From contig JAHEOI010000059.1 in NCBI GenBank assembly GCA_018610125.1, forward strand, positions 1 through 27,329: a stretch of 27,329 bases of DNA, written 5' to 3'. The notes under the pieces are model-generated. The model searched no databases, was not told the DNA's origin, and saw nothing but the letters and a program-made list of their open reading frames with translations. The position numbers were made by a program, and so were the translations under genes. This DNA is from Verrucomicrobiota bacterium. Lineage in GTDB: Bacteria > Verrucomicrobiota > Verrucomicrobiia > Limisphaerales > JAHEOI01. Shown in pieces: positions 7,309 through 14,808 of the stretch. Position 1 is the first letter of the stretch. Every line of letters begins with the position of its first letter.

Positions 7309-8151
7309 ATGAAACCTGAGGCAAAGATCTCCACCGTTTTGACAATCCTGGGCGTGGCGTTTCTGGGACTCGCTGGATTGTTCTTGCTCGATACCTTCAG
7401 CGGTAAGGAAATTGAGGGCCCGAAGCCGGGAAAGGTGTACTTCTCGGAGGTTTTTACGAACGTGGCGACGGTTCGCCAGTCCGTCGGCGAGCTGGAGGAG
7501 ACCGGTGGCGATATGTCCGGGTTGGATTGCTATGCCTGTCACGACCGCTTTGGGGAAGAGATCAAGCTGAAACAAAACGAGGAAGGGGAACTGATCGTTT
7601 CCAAGGAGCACCAGGGATTGGTTTTTGCGCGAATGAACTGTGAGGCTTGCCACAAAAGTGGCGAAGTTGAGCTGAAGTTTGATGAGGATTTTTTCGTGAT
7701 CATTCCGGAGGAGCACCAAGGCCCCGCGATGCAGCATGGCTCAAAAGGCCGCAACGATAACTGTTTTATTTGCCACGTGCGAGGCAATCTGCCTTTTTTA
7801 AAGACCCCAAAGGGAGAAGAGCTTCCGCCGGAAAAGGGAACTCAGCTATGTGCAAGCTGCCACGGTCCGATTTATCAAGATTGGGAAGCCGGCAGCCATG
7901 GGCGCGCAAGCGGCTATTGGAAGGAAGAGATGGGGAAGAAAGAGCGTAAGGCCTGTACGGCTTGCCATGATCCGCATCGCCCGATGTTTCCGGAGATGAT
8001 GCCGGCTCCGCCGCCGAATCCGGTGAATACAAGTTCGCACGCCGATGGTGACACGAAACCCGAAGGCAAAAATAAGACCGGGGGCGACAACGAGACCGAC
8101 GGCGAGAAAGAGACCGACGGCGAGAAAGAGAAAGAGGAGCAAAAACCATGA
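7309..8151 (+). CDS. Membrane-anchored pentaheme cytochrome c
   Basis: A 280-residue protein with an uncleaved-looking N-terminal membrane helix (about 8-28) and five CxxCH motifs: CYACH (74), CEACH (111), CFICH (152), CASCH (181) and CTACH (216). The segment CHGPIYQDWEAGSHGRASGYW is typical of cytochromes paired with NrfD-type quinol oxidoreductases (ActA-, QrcA- or Cbc-like). The C-terminal 45 residues are a charged, low-complexity tail rich in Glu, Lys, Asp and Gly, encoded partly by an 18-bp tandem repeat. The stop codon overlaps the ferredoxin start by four bases (ATGA), which indicates tight co-translation. By context it takes electrons from the ferredoxin/NrfD unit at the outer face of the inner membrane. 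The heme motifs are certain; the complex is inferred. Confidence 0.87.
   Translation: MKPEAKISTVLTILGVAFLGLAGLFLLDTFSGKEIEGPKPGKVYFSEVFTNVATVRQSVGELEETGGDMSGLDCYACHDRFGEEIKLKQNEEGELIVSKEHQGLVFARMNCEACHKSGEVELKFDEDFFVIIPEEHQGPAMQHGSKGRNDNCFICHVRGNLPFLKTPKGEELPPEKGTQLCASCHGPIYQDWEAGSHGRASGYWKEEMGKKERKACTACHDPHRPMFPEMMPAPPPNPVNTSSHADGDTKPEGKNKTGGDNETDGEKETDGEKEKEEQKP
8092..8127 (+). repeat. Two perfect copies of an 18-bp coding repeat
   Basis: GAGACCGACGGCGAGAAA is present twice in tandem (8092-8109 and 8110-8127) and encodes ETDGEK twice, followed by a partial GAGAAA. It lengthens the acidic tail of the pentaheme cytochrome and could vary in copy number between strains. Confidence 0.8.
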
Positions 8152-9107
8152 GTGAATCCACCAACCCTTCTAATCCGAGCCCCAGCCGAAGTGGAGGGAG
8201 CTCCGACCGCATGGACCGCAGGAGCTTTTTACGAAAGTCGACAGTTGCCGCTTCGGGATTGGCCGCCTTGGCCGCAAGCCTTTCTCCTCTGAGAAAGCTG
8301 GAGGATTACGGGTCGCTTGAAGAGTTCATGCAGAAGCACTACAAGGAATTGAGTGCGGAAGAGATGGATCAAGTCCTGAAGCGGATCGAGCGCGAGGTCG
8401 AAAGGCAATACGATGTGCGCCCACACGTTCAGGACCTTAAGCCGATGGATGGCGTCGAGTTCGTCTATGCGCTCAATTTGAGTCATTGCATCGGTTGTCG
8501 AAAGTGTGTCTACGCCTGCATGGCAGAGAACAATCAGTCTCGCGATCCCGAGATCCAATATATCCGTGTCCTCGAGATGCCGAACGGCACCACCGATTTG
8601 GAGCAGGGCGATCACCGTTACGACCCGGAGACAGTGCCTCGAAAGGGGCATTACTACATGCCGATTCAATGTCAGCAATGCGAGAACCCTCCTTGTGTCA
8701 AGGCGTGTCCTTGTCGCGCCACCTGGCAGGAGGCCGACGGCATCACGGTGATCGATTACGATTGGTGCATCGGTTGTCGCTATTGTGAGGCGGCCTGTCC
8801 CTACTGGGCGCGACGGTTTAACTTTAAGGAGCCCCATCTCCCGAAGGATCAGGTGAATCCGAATATGCATTACCTGGGCAATCGGCCAAGGAAAAAGGGG
8901 GTGGTTGAAAAGTGCCACTTTTGCATCCAACGGACTCGCGCGGGCAAATATCCGGCGTGCGTTGAGGTTTGTCCAACCGGTGTCAGAAAATTCGGCAACA
9001 TCCTGGATCCCGAGAGCGAGGTCTCATACATCCTGCGGAACAAACGGGTGTTCGTTCTGAAAGAGGCAGTCGGGACAATGCCGAGATTCTTTTACTACTT
9101 TGATTAG
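8148..9107 (+). CDS. Tat-exported 4x[4Fe-4S] ferredoxin subunit
   Basis: A 319-residue iron-sulfur protein of the DmsB/NrfC/HybA/PsrB type. A twin-arginine signal (DRRSFLRKSTVAASG, Arg24-Arg25) shows export of a folded protein to the periplasm. Sixteen cysteines form four cluster sites: CIGCRKCVYAC (114-124), CQQCENPPCVKAC (175-187), CIGCRYCEAAC (207-217), and CHFC with CVEVC (256-275). A helical spacer of about 60 residues lies between signal and clusters. It overlaps the pentaheme gene by four bases and is followed three bases later by the NrfD gene, so the three products very likely form one complex moving electrons between quinone pool and heme. No molybdopterin catalytic subunit is nearby, as in Geobacter Cbc-type complexes. 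Confidence 0.93.
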   Translation: MSESTNPSNPSPSRSGGSSDRMDRRSFLRKSTVAASGLAALAASLSPLRKLEDYGSLEEFMQKHYKELSAEEMDQVLKRIEREVERQYDVRPHVQDLKPMDGVEFVYALNLSHCIGCRKCVYACMAENNQSRDPEIQYIRVLEMPNGTTDLEQGDHRYDPETVPRKGHYYMPIQCQQCENPPCVKACPCRATWQEADGITVIDYDWCIGCRYCEAACPYWARRFNFKEPHLPKDQVNPNMHYLGNRPRKKGVVEKCHFCIQRTRAGKYPACVEVCPTGVRKFGNILDPESEVSYILRNKRVFVLKEAVGTMPRFFYYFD

Positions 9108-9110
9108 ACT

Positions 9111-10394
9111 ATGAAGGCTGGAGCTCAAAACTACTTTAGGTTTCTGAGGCGGTGTATCGGCGTCGCATTTCTCGGGGACTGGCGATATTACGCCTGGATG
9201 GGGGCGTTGACATTGATCACCCTGGTGGGGATCAATGCCTACGCCAAACAATTTGTCGAGGGGCTCGGCGTGACCGGGATGACGGATCATGTTTCGTGGG
9301 GAGTCTATATCGCGAATTACACGTACCTTGTCGGGATTGCCACCGCGGCCGTAATCCTGGTGATCGCCGTCTATGTGTATCGGCATCAGGAGTGGCACGA
9401 TGTGGCGATCTTCGGCCAATTGCTGGCTGTCGCGGCGATCATCATGTCGCTCGCCTTCGTGATGGTGGACCTGGGTCAACCGTTGCAATCGTGGCATATG
9501 CTCCCAATCGTAGGGAAATTCAATTTTCCTCAATCGCTCCTGAGCTGGGATGTCATTGTGCTTGCAATCTTTTTGCTTTTGAATCTGCATATATGCGGTT
9601 ATCTGCTCTATTGCCGCTATAATAATCGAAAGCCACGGAAGTGGTTCTCGGTCCCGTTTGTCTTCGTGAGCATGTTTTGGGCGATCTCGACGCATGCCGT
9701 GACGGCGTTTCTTCACGAAGGGCTGGGCGGGCGTCCGTATTGGAATACCGCCATTGTGGCTCCGCGGTTCATTGCCTCGGCGTTCGTATCCGGCGCGGCA
9801 TTCTTAATCATTGCCTTGCAAGTGATACGCCGGGTTACTGATTACAAGTTCGACGATCAGGCGTTGTTAATGCTGCGGCGGGTCGTTCAAATCTCGCTCA
9901 TCGTTAACGTTTTCTTTTTTGCCAGTGAGCTATTTACCGAATTTTACAGTGAGACACTGCATAATTCGTCGGCAACCTATCTTTACCTGGGACTGGAGGG
10001 GCATAACGCGTTGGTGCCTTGGATATGGACGGCAGTCGGCTTCAACCTGATTGCGATGGTGCTATTGATGTCGCCGCTGACTCAGCGGATCGGCTGGCTT
10101 GACGTGGCGTGCGTCTTGGCGATCGTGGGCATTTGGATTGAAAAGGGGATGGGCCAGATTGTGGCCGGGTTCATTCCGACGCCGCTCGGCCAGATTGTCG
10201 AGTACACGCCGACTTTCAACGAGACGGCGGTTTGTCTTGGTATTTGGGCATTCGGGCTTTTGTGCTTCACGGTATTTCTTCGAATGTCGGTTCCGATCGT
10301 GGAGGGTAAGCTGAACAAGGCCAACGAGGAAGAGTCCGGATACAAAACCAGCGGAGCAGCCGGGTTAAGCGGTGCTTCAGCAGAAGGGGCTTAA
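9111..10394 (+). CDS. NrfD/PsrC-family quinone-binding membrane subunit
   Basis: A 427-residue integral membrane protein with about ten hydrophobic segments, starting at LTLITLVGINAY and ending near GIWAFGLLCFTVFL. The conserved early motif HVSWGVYIANYTYLVGIA, the DLGQPLQSW stretch and the charged intramembrane GIWIEKGMGQIVAGF segment are those of the NrfD/DsrP/QrcD/ActC family, which binds menaquinol near the periplasmic side. Ten segments fit the longer ActC/QrcD/DsrP branch better than the eight-helix PsrC. The tail is soluble and low in complexity. It directly follows the ferredoxin gene. Expected role: oxidation (or reduction) of menaquinone with electrons passing to the ferredoxin and pentaheme cytochrome. 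Whether it also pumps or exchanges protons cannot be told from sequence reading alone. Confidence 0.92.
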   Translation: MKAGAQNYFRFLRRCIGVAFLGDWRYYAWMGALTLITLVGINAYAKQFVEGLGVTGMTDHVSWGVYIANYTYLVGIATAAVILVIAVYVYRHQEWHDVAIFGQLLAVAAIIMSLAFVMVDLGQPLQSWHMLPIVGKFNFPQSLLSWDVIVLAIFLLLNLHICGYLLYCRYNNRKPRKWFSVPFVFVSMFWAISTHAVTAFLHEGLGGRPYWNTAIVAPRFIASAFVSGAAFLIIALQVIRRVTDYKFDDQALLMLRRVVQISLIVNVFFFASELFTEFYSETLHNSSATYLYLGLEGHNALVPWIWTAVGFNLIAMVLLMSPLTQRIGWLDVACVLAIVGIWIEKGMGQIVAGFIPTPLGQIVEYTPTFNETAVCLGIWAFGLLCFTVFLRMSVPIVEGKLNKANEEESGYKTSGAAGLSGASAEGA

Positions 10395-10423
10395 GCGTCA
10401 TTGGATAGGGAAAGGGTTTGATT

Positions 10424-10873
10424 ATGTCGAGACAACTAACAGCAGACGACGCAAAGCAATCGCTGAATGCGCATGCGGCCGAAAAAGGAGCCGAGATTTA
10501 TCAGAAGTATGGACCTGGAATCGGGTGGAATGAACTGTTGCAAGTTCTGGAGGATCGTACCTGCGTGCGATATCCGTGCGAGATTGTGTTCGATTCGAAG
10601 CCGTTGAATGCCGGCGAGTTTGCTCATCCGGTTGCAATGGGGGAGCAACCGGATGAGGGCTTTCGGGTTGTGGTCCATCCTTACTTTGCGATGCGTCTTC
10701 AGGAGGTGCCTTACCTGGTGCTGTATCAGCTCGTGTTGGTGAATTATGGGGAATTCGCCTCGGCTGATGACGCCGAAGTATTCGGCGCGTCCGCGCTGGG
10801 GATGAATCAGGAGGCGTATTACCGAACAGTGTGTCGGTTGGCGGATGAACTCCAGGAGAATCAGCCTTTCTGA
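10424..10873 (+). CDS. Unknown 149-residue protein in the cytochrome cluster
   Basis: I do not recognise this family. The ATG at 10424 (MSRQLTADDAK) has GAAAGGG upstream, which is better than the TTG at 10418. There is no signal peptide or membrane helix, so it appears cytoplasmic. Residues about 1-50 look helical; the middle (RYPCEIVFDSKPLNAGEF, FRVVVHPYFAMRLQEVPYLVLYQLVLVNYG) has strands and a hydrophobic helix; the end is helical (DDAEVFGASALGM, AYYRTVCRLADEL). The layout around VPYLVLYQLVLVNYG vaguely recalls a metalloprotease helix without HExxH, but that is weak. It sits between the NrfD and ResB genes, all on one strand with short gaps, which suggests a role in assembly or regulation of the respiratory module. 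Confidence 0.75.
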   Translation: MSRQLTADDAKQSLNAHAAEKGAEIYQKYGPGIGWNELLQVLEDRTCVRYPCEIVFDSKPLNAGEFAHPVAMGEQPDEGFRVVVHPYFAMRLQEVPYLVLYQLVLVNYGEFASADDAEVFGASALGMNQEAYYRTVCRLADELQENQPF

Positions 10874-10902
10874 AGAAGCTCGGTTTAAGATTGAGGTGTT
10901 TA

Positions 10903-12909
10903 ATGAAAATGTTGGGTAGGAGACGGCGTGACTGGGCTTCGGTGTCGGCAAACCGCGGCGACTTTTGGAAGGAATGGCGATGGTGGGCCGGCGTCTTTGG
11001 GTCACTCGGGCTCGCGATGATGCTGATGGGGGTTTTGATCGTGGCGTGCATTGTGGGGACCGTGGCGGAGTCCCGTTTCGACACGAGTGTGGCACGTGCC
11101 TACATTTACGAGGCCCCGTGGTTTATCGGCTGGCTGTTGCTGTTATGTATCAATCTCATCGCGGCTGTGGTGACACGGTATCCATGGAAGCCGCACCAAA
11201 TCGGATTTATCATTACGCATGCCGGGATCGTCGTGCTGTTGGCCGGGGCGATGGTCGGCAAGATTTGGGGCGTGGAAGGGAATGTGACGCTTCGGAAAGG
11301 GGACGGAGCGGTAGACTACCTGACCGGGAGTGAGCGAGTTGTCGCGGTGACAGACGGCGGTACCGGAGAGGATGGGAAGGCGAGAAAGAACCTTAAAACG
11401 AGCCCTGTCTTTAACGGGAAGAGACAAACCGACAGGCTCAATGGGATGAGGGTATCTCTGCTCGGGGCTTCAAAGGCGTTGGGGATGCGCACCGTTGCGC
11501 GCCCCGTCTCGAACGGAGGGACTCCGGCCGTTAAGATCAAGCTGAGCAGTCGGATGGTTCCTCACAGTATCGAGCGATGGCTGGTTTTGGGGCAGCCTCG
11601 GCACAATTCTCTTCGGTTCGGTTCCGGTAAGATTCGGTTCCTGGATGCCGACTCGAAGCCGGCCCTCGGTCCGAACGACGTCGCTTTCGCAACACTTGAT
11701 GAGGCGACGCCGGAATCGGATGAGGCGACCCACGACTCGGATAAGAGGGTGCTCAGTCGAGAAAGGCATTTCGTATTCGCCGAGATGCCGGGTATGGGAA
11801 TGTCGCGGGTGATTGAGGGCAGCCCAAGTGGAATGAAGGCACGGTTGGAGGTTACGGACGGCAAAGGCAAAGGACGACTGCGGATAAGCATGGGCGAGCG
11901 CCGATTCGCGTTTGCTGTCGATCGGATTGTCGGGCGCGGGGTCGAATTGGAGGGAACGCCGTGGAGGCTTGAGAATATTGAGTATTACGCCGACTTTCGG
12001 ATGAAGAAAGGGGAACCGGTCAGCGTCTCCGACCAAGCGAATAATCCGGCGTTGCGGTTTGTGGTGTCCGGCCGTGCGGCCCATGCCGATCACGAAAATT
12101 GCGATCACCCGAAGGACGAATGTGACGTCGGGCATAGCTGCTGCTCGGACAAGAGCGACAAGGCTGCGGGTCATGGAGGCGGGAAGAATTCGCCTGAAAT
12201 CACGATTTACTATCGGAACAAGGACGCCCTTGAGATGGTGAGTCATTCGAAGGGCTCGCGCGCCGCTTCGAAAGTCGTGCGGGCCGGAATGCAGGTGGAG
12301 ACCGGATGGGCGGATTGGGAGCTCTCGATCGAGAAGGTGCACCGTAACGCTGCGGCCGAAAGTGAGCTCTATCCGATGACTCGCGGGGTCGGCCAGGGGC
12401 GATCATTGGGGCCCGGCGTCAGGGTCGAGTTAAAAAAGGCCGGCGAAGCCAAGGTGGGATGGCTCCCGTTCGAAAGGCCTCAGACTTGGATGGTCGGCAA
12501 CCGAGAAGTCGGCTTGCGCTTTGGCTTCGAGCGACATCCCCTCGATTTCGCGGTCAAGCTGGAAGATTTTGAGGTAAGCCGAAATGAAGGGACTCAGAGC
12601 CCTGCCGGGTTCAAGAGCTCGGTTCGGTTCATCGACGAGTCAAATGGCACGGCTTCACCGGTGCGTCGAATCTGGATGAATCATCCGGCAATGTACCCCA
12701 ACTTTGTCGGTGCCGGCTTTCTCGGGACTTCCTACAAATTTTCGCAGGCCTCTTGGAATCCGGATAATCTGGATCAGACGACTCTGCAGGTGCTGCGTGA
12801 CCCGGGCTGGTCCCTGAAATGGATCGGCTCCCTCCTGACCTGCCTCGGCATTTTTACTGTCTTTTACATTAAACCGTACCCGCAAATCAGACGACTTTTA
12901 GAGCAATGA
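10903..12909 (+). CDS. resB: ResB-like cytochrome c biogenesis protein
   Basis: A 668-residue protein of system II cytochrome c maturation. The N-terminal part has three membrane helices (about 29-53, 72-92, 99-121) with family motifs GTVAESRFDT, INLIAAVVTRYPWKP and IGFIITHAGIVVLLAGAMVG, the His likely facing heme. A large periplasmic domain follows, and a last helix (LKWIGSLLTCLGIFTVFYIKPY) closes the protein. ATG 10903 with GAGGTG upstream is preferred to the TTG at 10891. A His/Cys-rich insertion lies at about 394-425 (HADHENCDHPKDECDVGH, then SCC and GHGGG), which I would not expect in ResB. The stop overlaps the CcsA start (ATGA). Together ResB and CcsA carry heme across the membrane and attach it to CxxCH motifs, here probably for the cytochromes of this cluster. 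Confidence 0.9.
   Translation: MKMLGRRRRDWASVSANRGDFWKEWRWWAGVFGSLGLAMMLMGVLIVACIVGTVAESRFDTSVARAYIYEAPWFIGWLLLLCINLIAAVVTRYPWKPHQIGFIITHAGIVVLLAGAMVGKIWGVEGNVTLRKGDGAVDYLTGSERVVAVTDGGTGEDGKARKNLKTSPVFNGKRQTDRLNGMRVSLLGASKALGMRTVARPVSNGGTPAVKIKLSSRMVPHSIERWLVLGQPRHNSLRFGSGKIRFLDADSKPALGPNDVAFATLDEATPESDEATHDSDKRVLSRERHFVFAEMPGMGMSRVIEGSPSGMKARLEVTDGKGKGRLRISMGERRFAFAVDRIVGRGVELEGTPWRLENIEYYADFRMKKGEPVSVSDQANNPALRFVVSGRAAHADHENCDHPKDECDVGHSCCSDKSDKAAGHGGGKNSPEITIYYRNKDALEMVSHSKGSRAASKVVRAGMQVETGWADWELSIEKVHRNAAAESELYPMTRGVGQGRSLGPGVRVELKKAGEAKVGWLPFERPQTWMVGNREVGLRFGFERHPLDFAVKLEDFEVSRNEGTQSPAGFKSSVRFIDESNGTASPVRRIWMNHPAMYPNFVGAGFLGTSYKFSQASWNPDNLDQTTLQVLRDPGWSLKWIGSLLTCLGIFTVFYIKPYPQIRRLLEQ
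12082..12180 (+). other. His/Cys-rich insert coding segment inside resB
   Basis: The segment encodes five or more His and four Cys within about 33 residues (HADHENCDHPKDEC, DVGHSCC, AGHGGG). The composition suggests metal binding. It lies in the periplasmic loop domain, between conserved blocks, and looks like an inserted hydrophilic loop. Confidence 0.6.
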
Positions 12910-14594
12910 AGCATTGGATTTTAACCCTGACCGCAATTCTTTTTGGGACTCAATATTTAGCGGCCGGGCCGTTGTCATTCAATGAGGCGGACCGATTGGT
13001 CGTACAATCCCAAGGGAGGAAGAAGCCATTTGATACGTTTGCTCGGGAGACGATCAAGGGAATTAGCGGGCGCGCGACGCTGCAAGAAAACTATGTCGGC
13101 CGGGACATGGGCTCCACCGATGCCGTCTTCTCGATTTGGCTGCAGACTCGCGACTGGATGAATCTACCGGTCATCCTCGTGTCAAATGCCCGGCTGGCCA
13201 AAAGCCTTGATGTGCCCCCGACCAAAAAATACTTCTCATTTAACGAGCTGATTGACAACCCCCGGTTGCAATCCATTTATAAGCGCATCGAAGCGAAGCG
13301 CCGGCAAAATCGGGAGCTCGATGAGCTCGAGACGAAGATGAATACGGTGCTCAATCGGATGCGCCGCTTGAAAAGCATCTGGAGCGGGGATGGTGTCACA
13401 ATCGTGCCCGACCCTTCAAAAAAGGAAGGAACGTGGGTGCCGATTGACAAGGCGAGGCGGTATTACGACAAGGAAGCGCAGCTCGGCCTGGAGAAGCGCT
13501 TTGAAAGCCTGGGGCGGGCGTATAAGCAATCCGACCAGGCAGCCTTTTCCAAAAACAGTCGCGAGTTGAGGACGACATTGGCCTCGTTGGCGCCGCAATC
13601 GTATCCGGCGGACGGGATGGTCGAGCTGGAGATCCATTACAATCAGTTTCACCCCTTCCGGTGGGCGTGGCTGCTCTATCTTGGGGGATTTTTCGCCACG
13701 GTTTTCGGTGTCCAAAGGAAGTGGGGCTTGGCACTATTCGGGGCTGGGGTGCTGATGCATTCCTATGGGTTCGCTCTGCGCTGCTGGATTTCGGGGAGGG
13801 CGCCGGTGACAAACATGTACGAGTCGCTTGTGTGGGTGTCGCTTGGCGTGGCCTTTTTCGCTTTCTATTTCAGTTGGCGTTATCGTACGACCATTTACCT
13901 GACGGTGGCGGGTCCCTTGACCGTCGGGGCGCTGATCTTTTCGGACATGCTGCCGGCGGCGCTTGATTCAAGCATTGATCCATTGCCGCCTGTTCTCAAA
14001 AGCAATTTTTGGCTGACGACCCATGTGCTGACGATCACCCTTGGGTATGCCGCGTTGGCATTGGCCGGCGCGCTGGCTCATGCGATTCTTGGGATTTATC
14101 TCTTCAAGCCCGGATGGATCGGCGAAAAGTCGTCATACCATCAGCTCCTTTATCGCGCGTTGCAAGCCGGGATCCTGCTGCTTGCGGTCGGGATTGTCCT
14201 CGGAGGCGTCTGGGCCAATTATTCGTGGGGGCGCTTTTGGGGCTGGGATCCGAAAGAGACCTGGTCGCTCATCGCCTTGCTGTTGTACCTCTTTGCGCTT
14301 CATGGGCGTTTGGCCCGCTGGTGGGGCAATTTCGGGTTGAGCGCTTCCGCGGCGCTGTGCTTCCATGGCGTCCTGATGGCTTGGTATGGGGTCAACTTCG
14401 TGCTCGCGAGCGGGCTCCACAGTTACGGCTTCGGCGGCGGAGGAGCGCTCTGGATCGGGGGGCTCGTCGGTCTTGACATCCTCTTTGTCGGCATTTGTAT
14501 CCTCGTGCGATCGCGGCAGCTCCGTACCCGAACTGTGCCGACTCAGCTCGACGAAGTAACAACCGACGGAGCGAAAGCCGAGGTTTCTCCATGA
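12906..14594 (+). CDS. ccsA: CcsA/ResC-like heme lyase and transporter
   Basis: A 562-residue protein. It begins with a signal-like hydrophobic segment, followed by a soluble region of about 220 residues rich in charged helices (residues about 120-220), then about eight membrane helices. The tryptophan-rich WWD signature reads GRFWGWDPKETWSL near residue 445, and RAPVTNMYES precedes it, both hallmarks of CcsA/CcmC/CcmF-type heme handling proteins. Conserved histidines in LTTHVLTITLGY and ALCFHGVLMAW would hold heme. The ATG overlaps the ResB stop by four bases, so the two are co-translated. The long N-terminal periplasmic region resembles CcsA versions in Bacteroidetes and related phyla. The protein likely ligates heme to the cytochromes encoded around it. 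Confidence 0.92.
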   Translation: MKHWILTLTAILFGTQYLAAGPLSFNEADRLVVQSQGRKKPFDTFARETIKGISGRATLQENYVGRDMGSTDAVFSIWLQTRDWMNLPVILVSNARLAKSLDVPPTKKYFSFNELIDNPRLQSIYKRIEAKRRQNRELDELETKMNTVLNRMRRLKSIWSGDGVTIVPDPSKKEGTWVPIDKARRYYDKEAQLGLEKRFESLGRAYKQSDQAAFSKNSRELRTTLASLAPQSYPADGMVELEIHYNQFHPFRWAWLLYLGGFFATVFGVQRKWGLALFGAGVLMHSYGFALRCWISGRAPVTNMYESLVWVSLGVAFFAFYFSWRYRTTIYLTVAGPLTVGALIFSDMLPAALDSSIDPLPPVLKSNFWLTTHVLTITLGYAALALAGALAHAILGIYLFKPGWIGEKSSYHQLLYRALQAGILLLAVGIVLGGVWANYSWGRFWGWDPKETWSLIALLLYLFALHGRLARWWGNFGLSASAALCFHGVLMAWYGVNFVLASGLHSYGFGGGGALWIGGLVGLDILFVGICILVRSRQLRTRTVPTQLDEVTTDGAKAEVSP

Positions 14595-14808
14595 GGATTT
14601 CGATCAAACCGTCATTGGGAAGGCCGTTATTACAACTGAAGACAAGAAATGCGCAAAACAGGTTTAGCTCGGGCGATCGGAGATTGCGTACACTGGGGCA
14701 TTAGAAAAGGCGAGCACGGCCGACTTGCGAAACGCAGCGAAGCCGGCTTGCAAGAGATCGAGATGAATATGGCCCCTGAAAACGGACCCTCTAGTTAGGA
14801 GGTAATTG
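14595..14808 (+). promoter_or_regulatory. Leader of the nonaheme cytochrome gene
   Basis: This 214-base leader holds near-identical direct repeats GCCGACTTGC (14719-14728) and GCCGGCTTGC (14742-14751) and a foldable stretch: CGGC/GCCG enclosing CTTGCG-AAA-CGCAG. It ends with the best ribosome binding site in the window, AGGAGGT at 14797-14803, five bases before the ATG. The wording faintly resembles a GEMM riboswitch, but the essential conserved core is not there, so I do not call one. An independent promoter for the cytochrome is plausible. Confidence 0.35.

Noticed and set aside
6820..7737. 305-codon minus-strand frame across the cysteine-rich and pentaheme cytochrome genes
   Set aside because: It runs antisense to two genes with clear heme motifs and has no recognisable product.
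11470..12342. 290-codon minus-strand frame inside resB
   Set aside because: Antisense to ResB, rich in Arg/His/Pro as expected for a shadow frame; no domain recognised.
14711..14760. GEMM (cyclic-dinucleotide) riboswitch-like wording ACGCAGCGAAGCCGG
   Set aside because: The conserved GEMM core (GCAAA followed by ACGCAAAGCC in the right order) is not matched; only superficial similarity.
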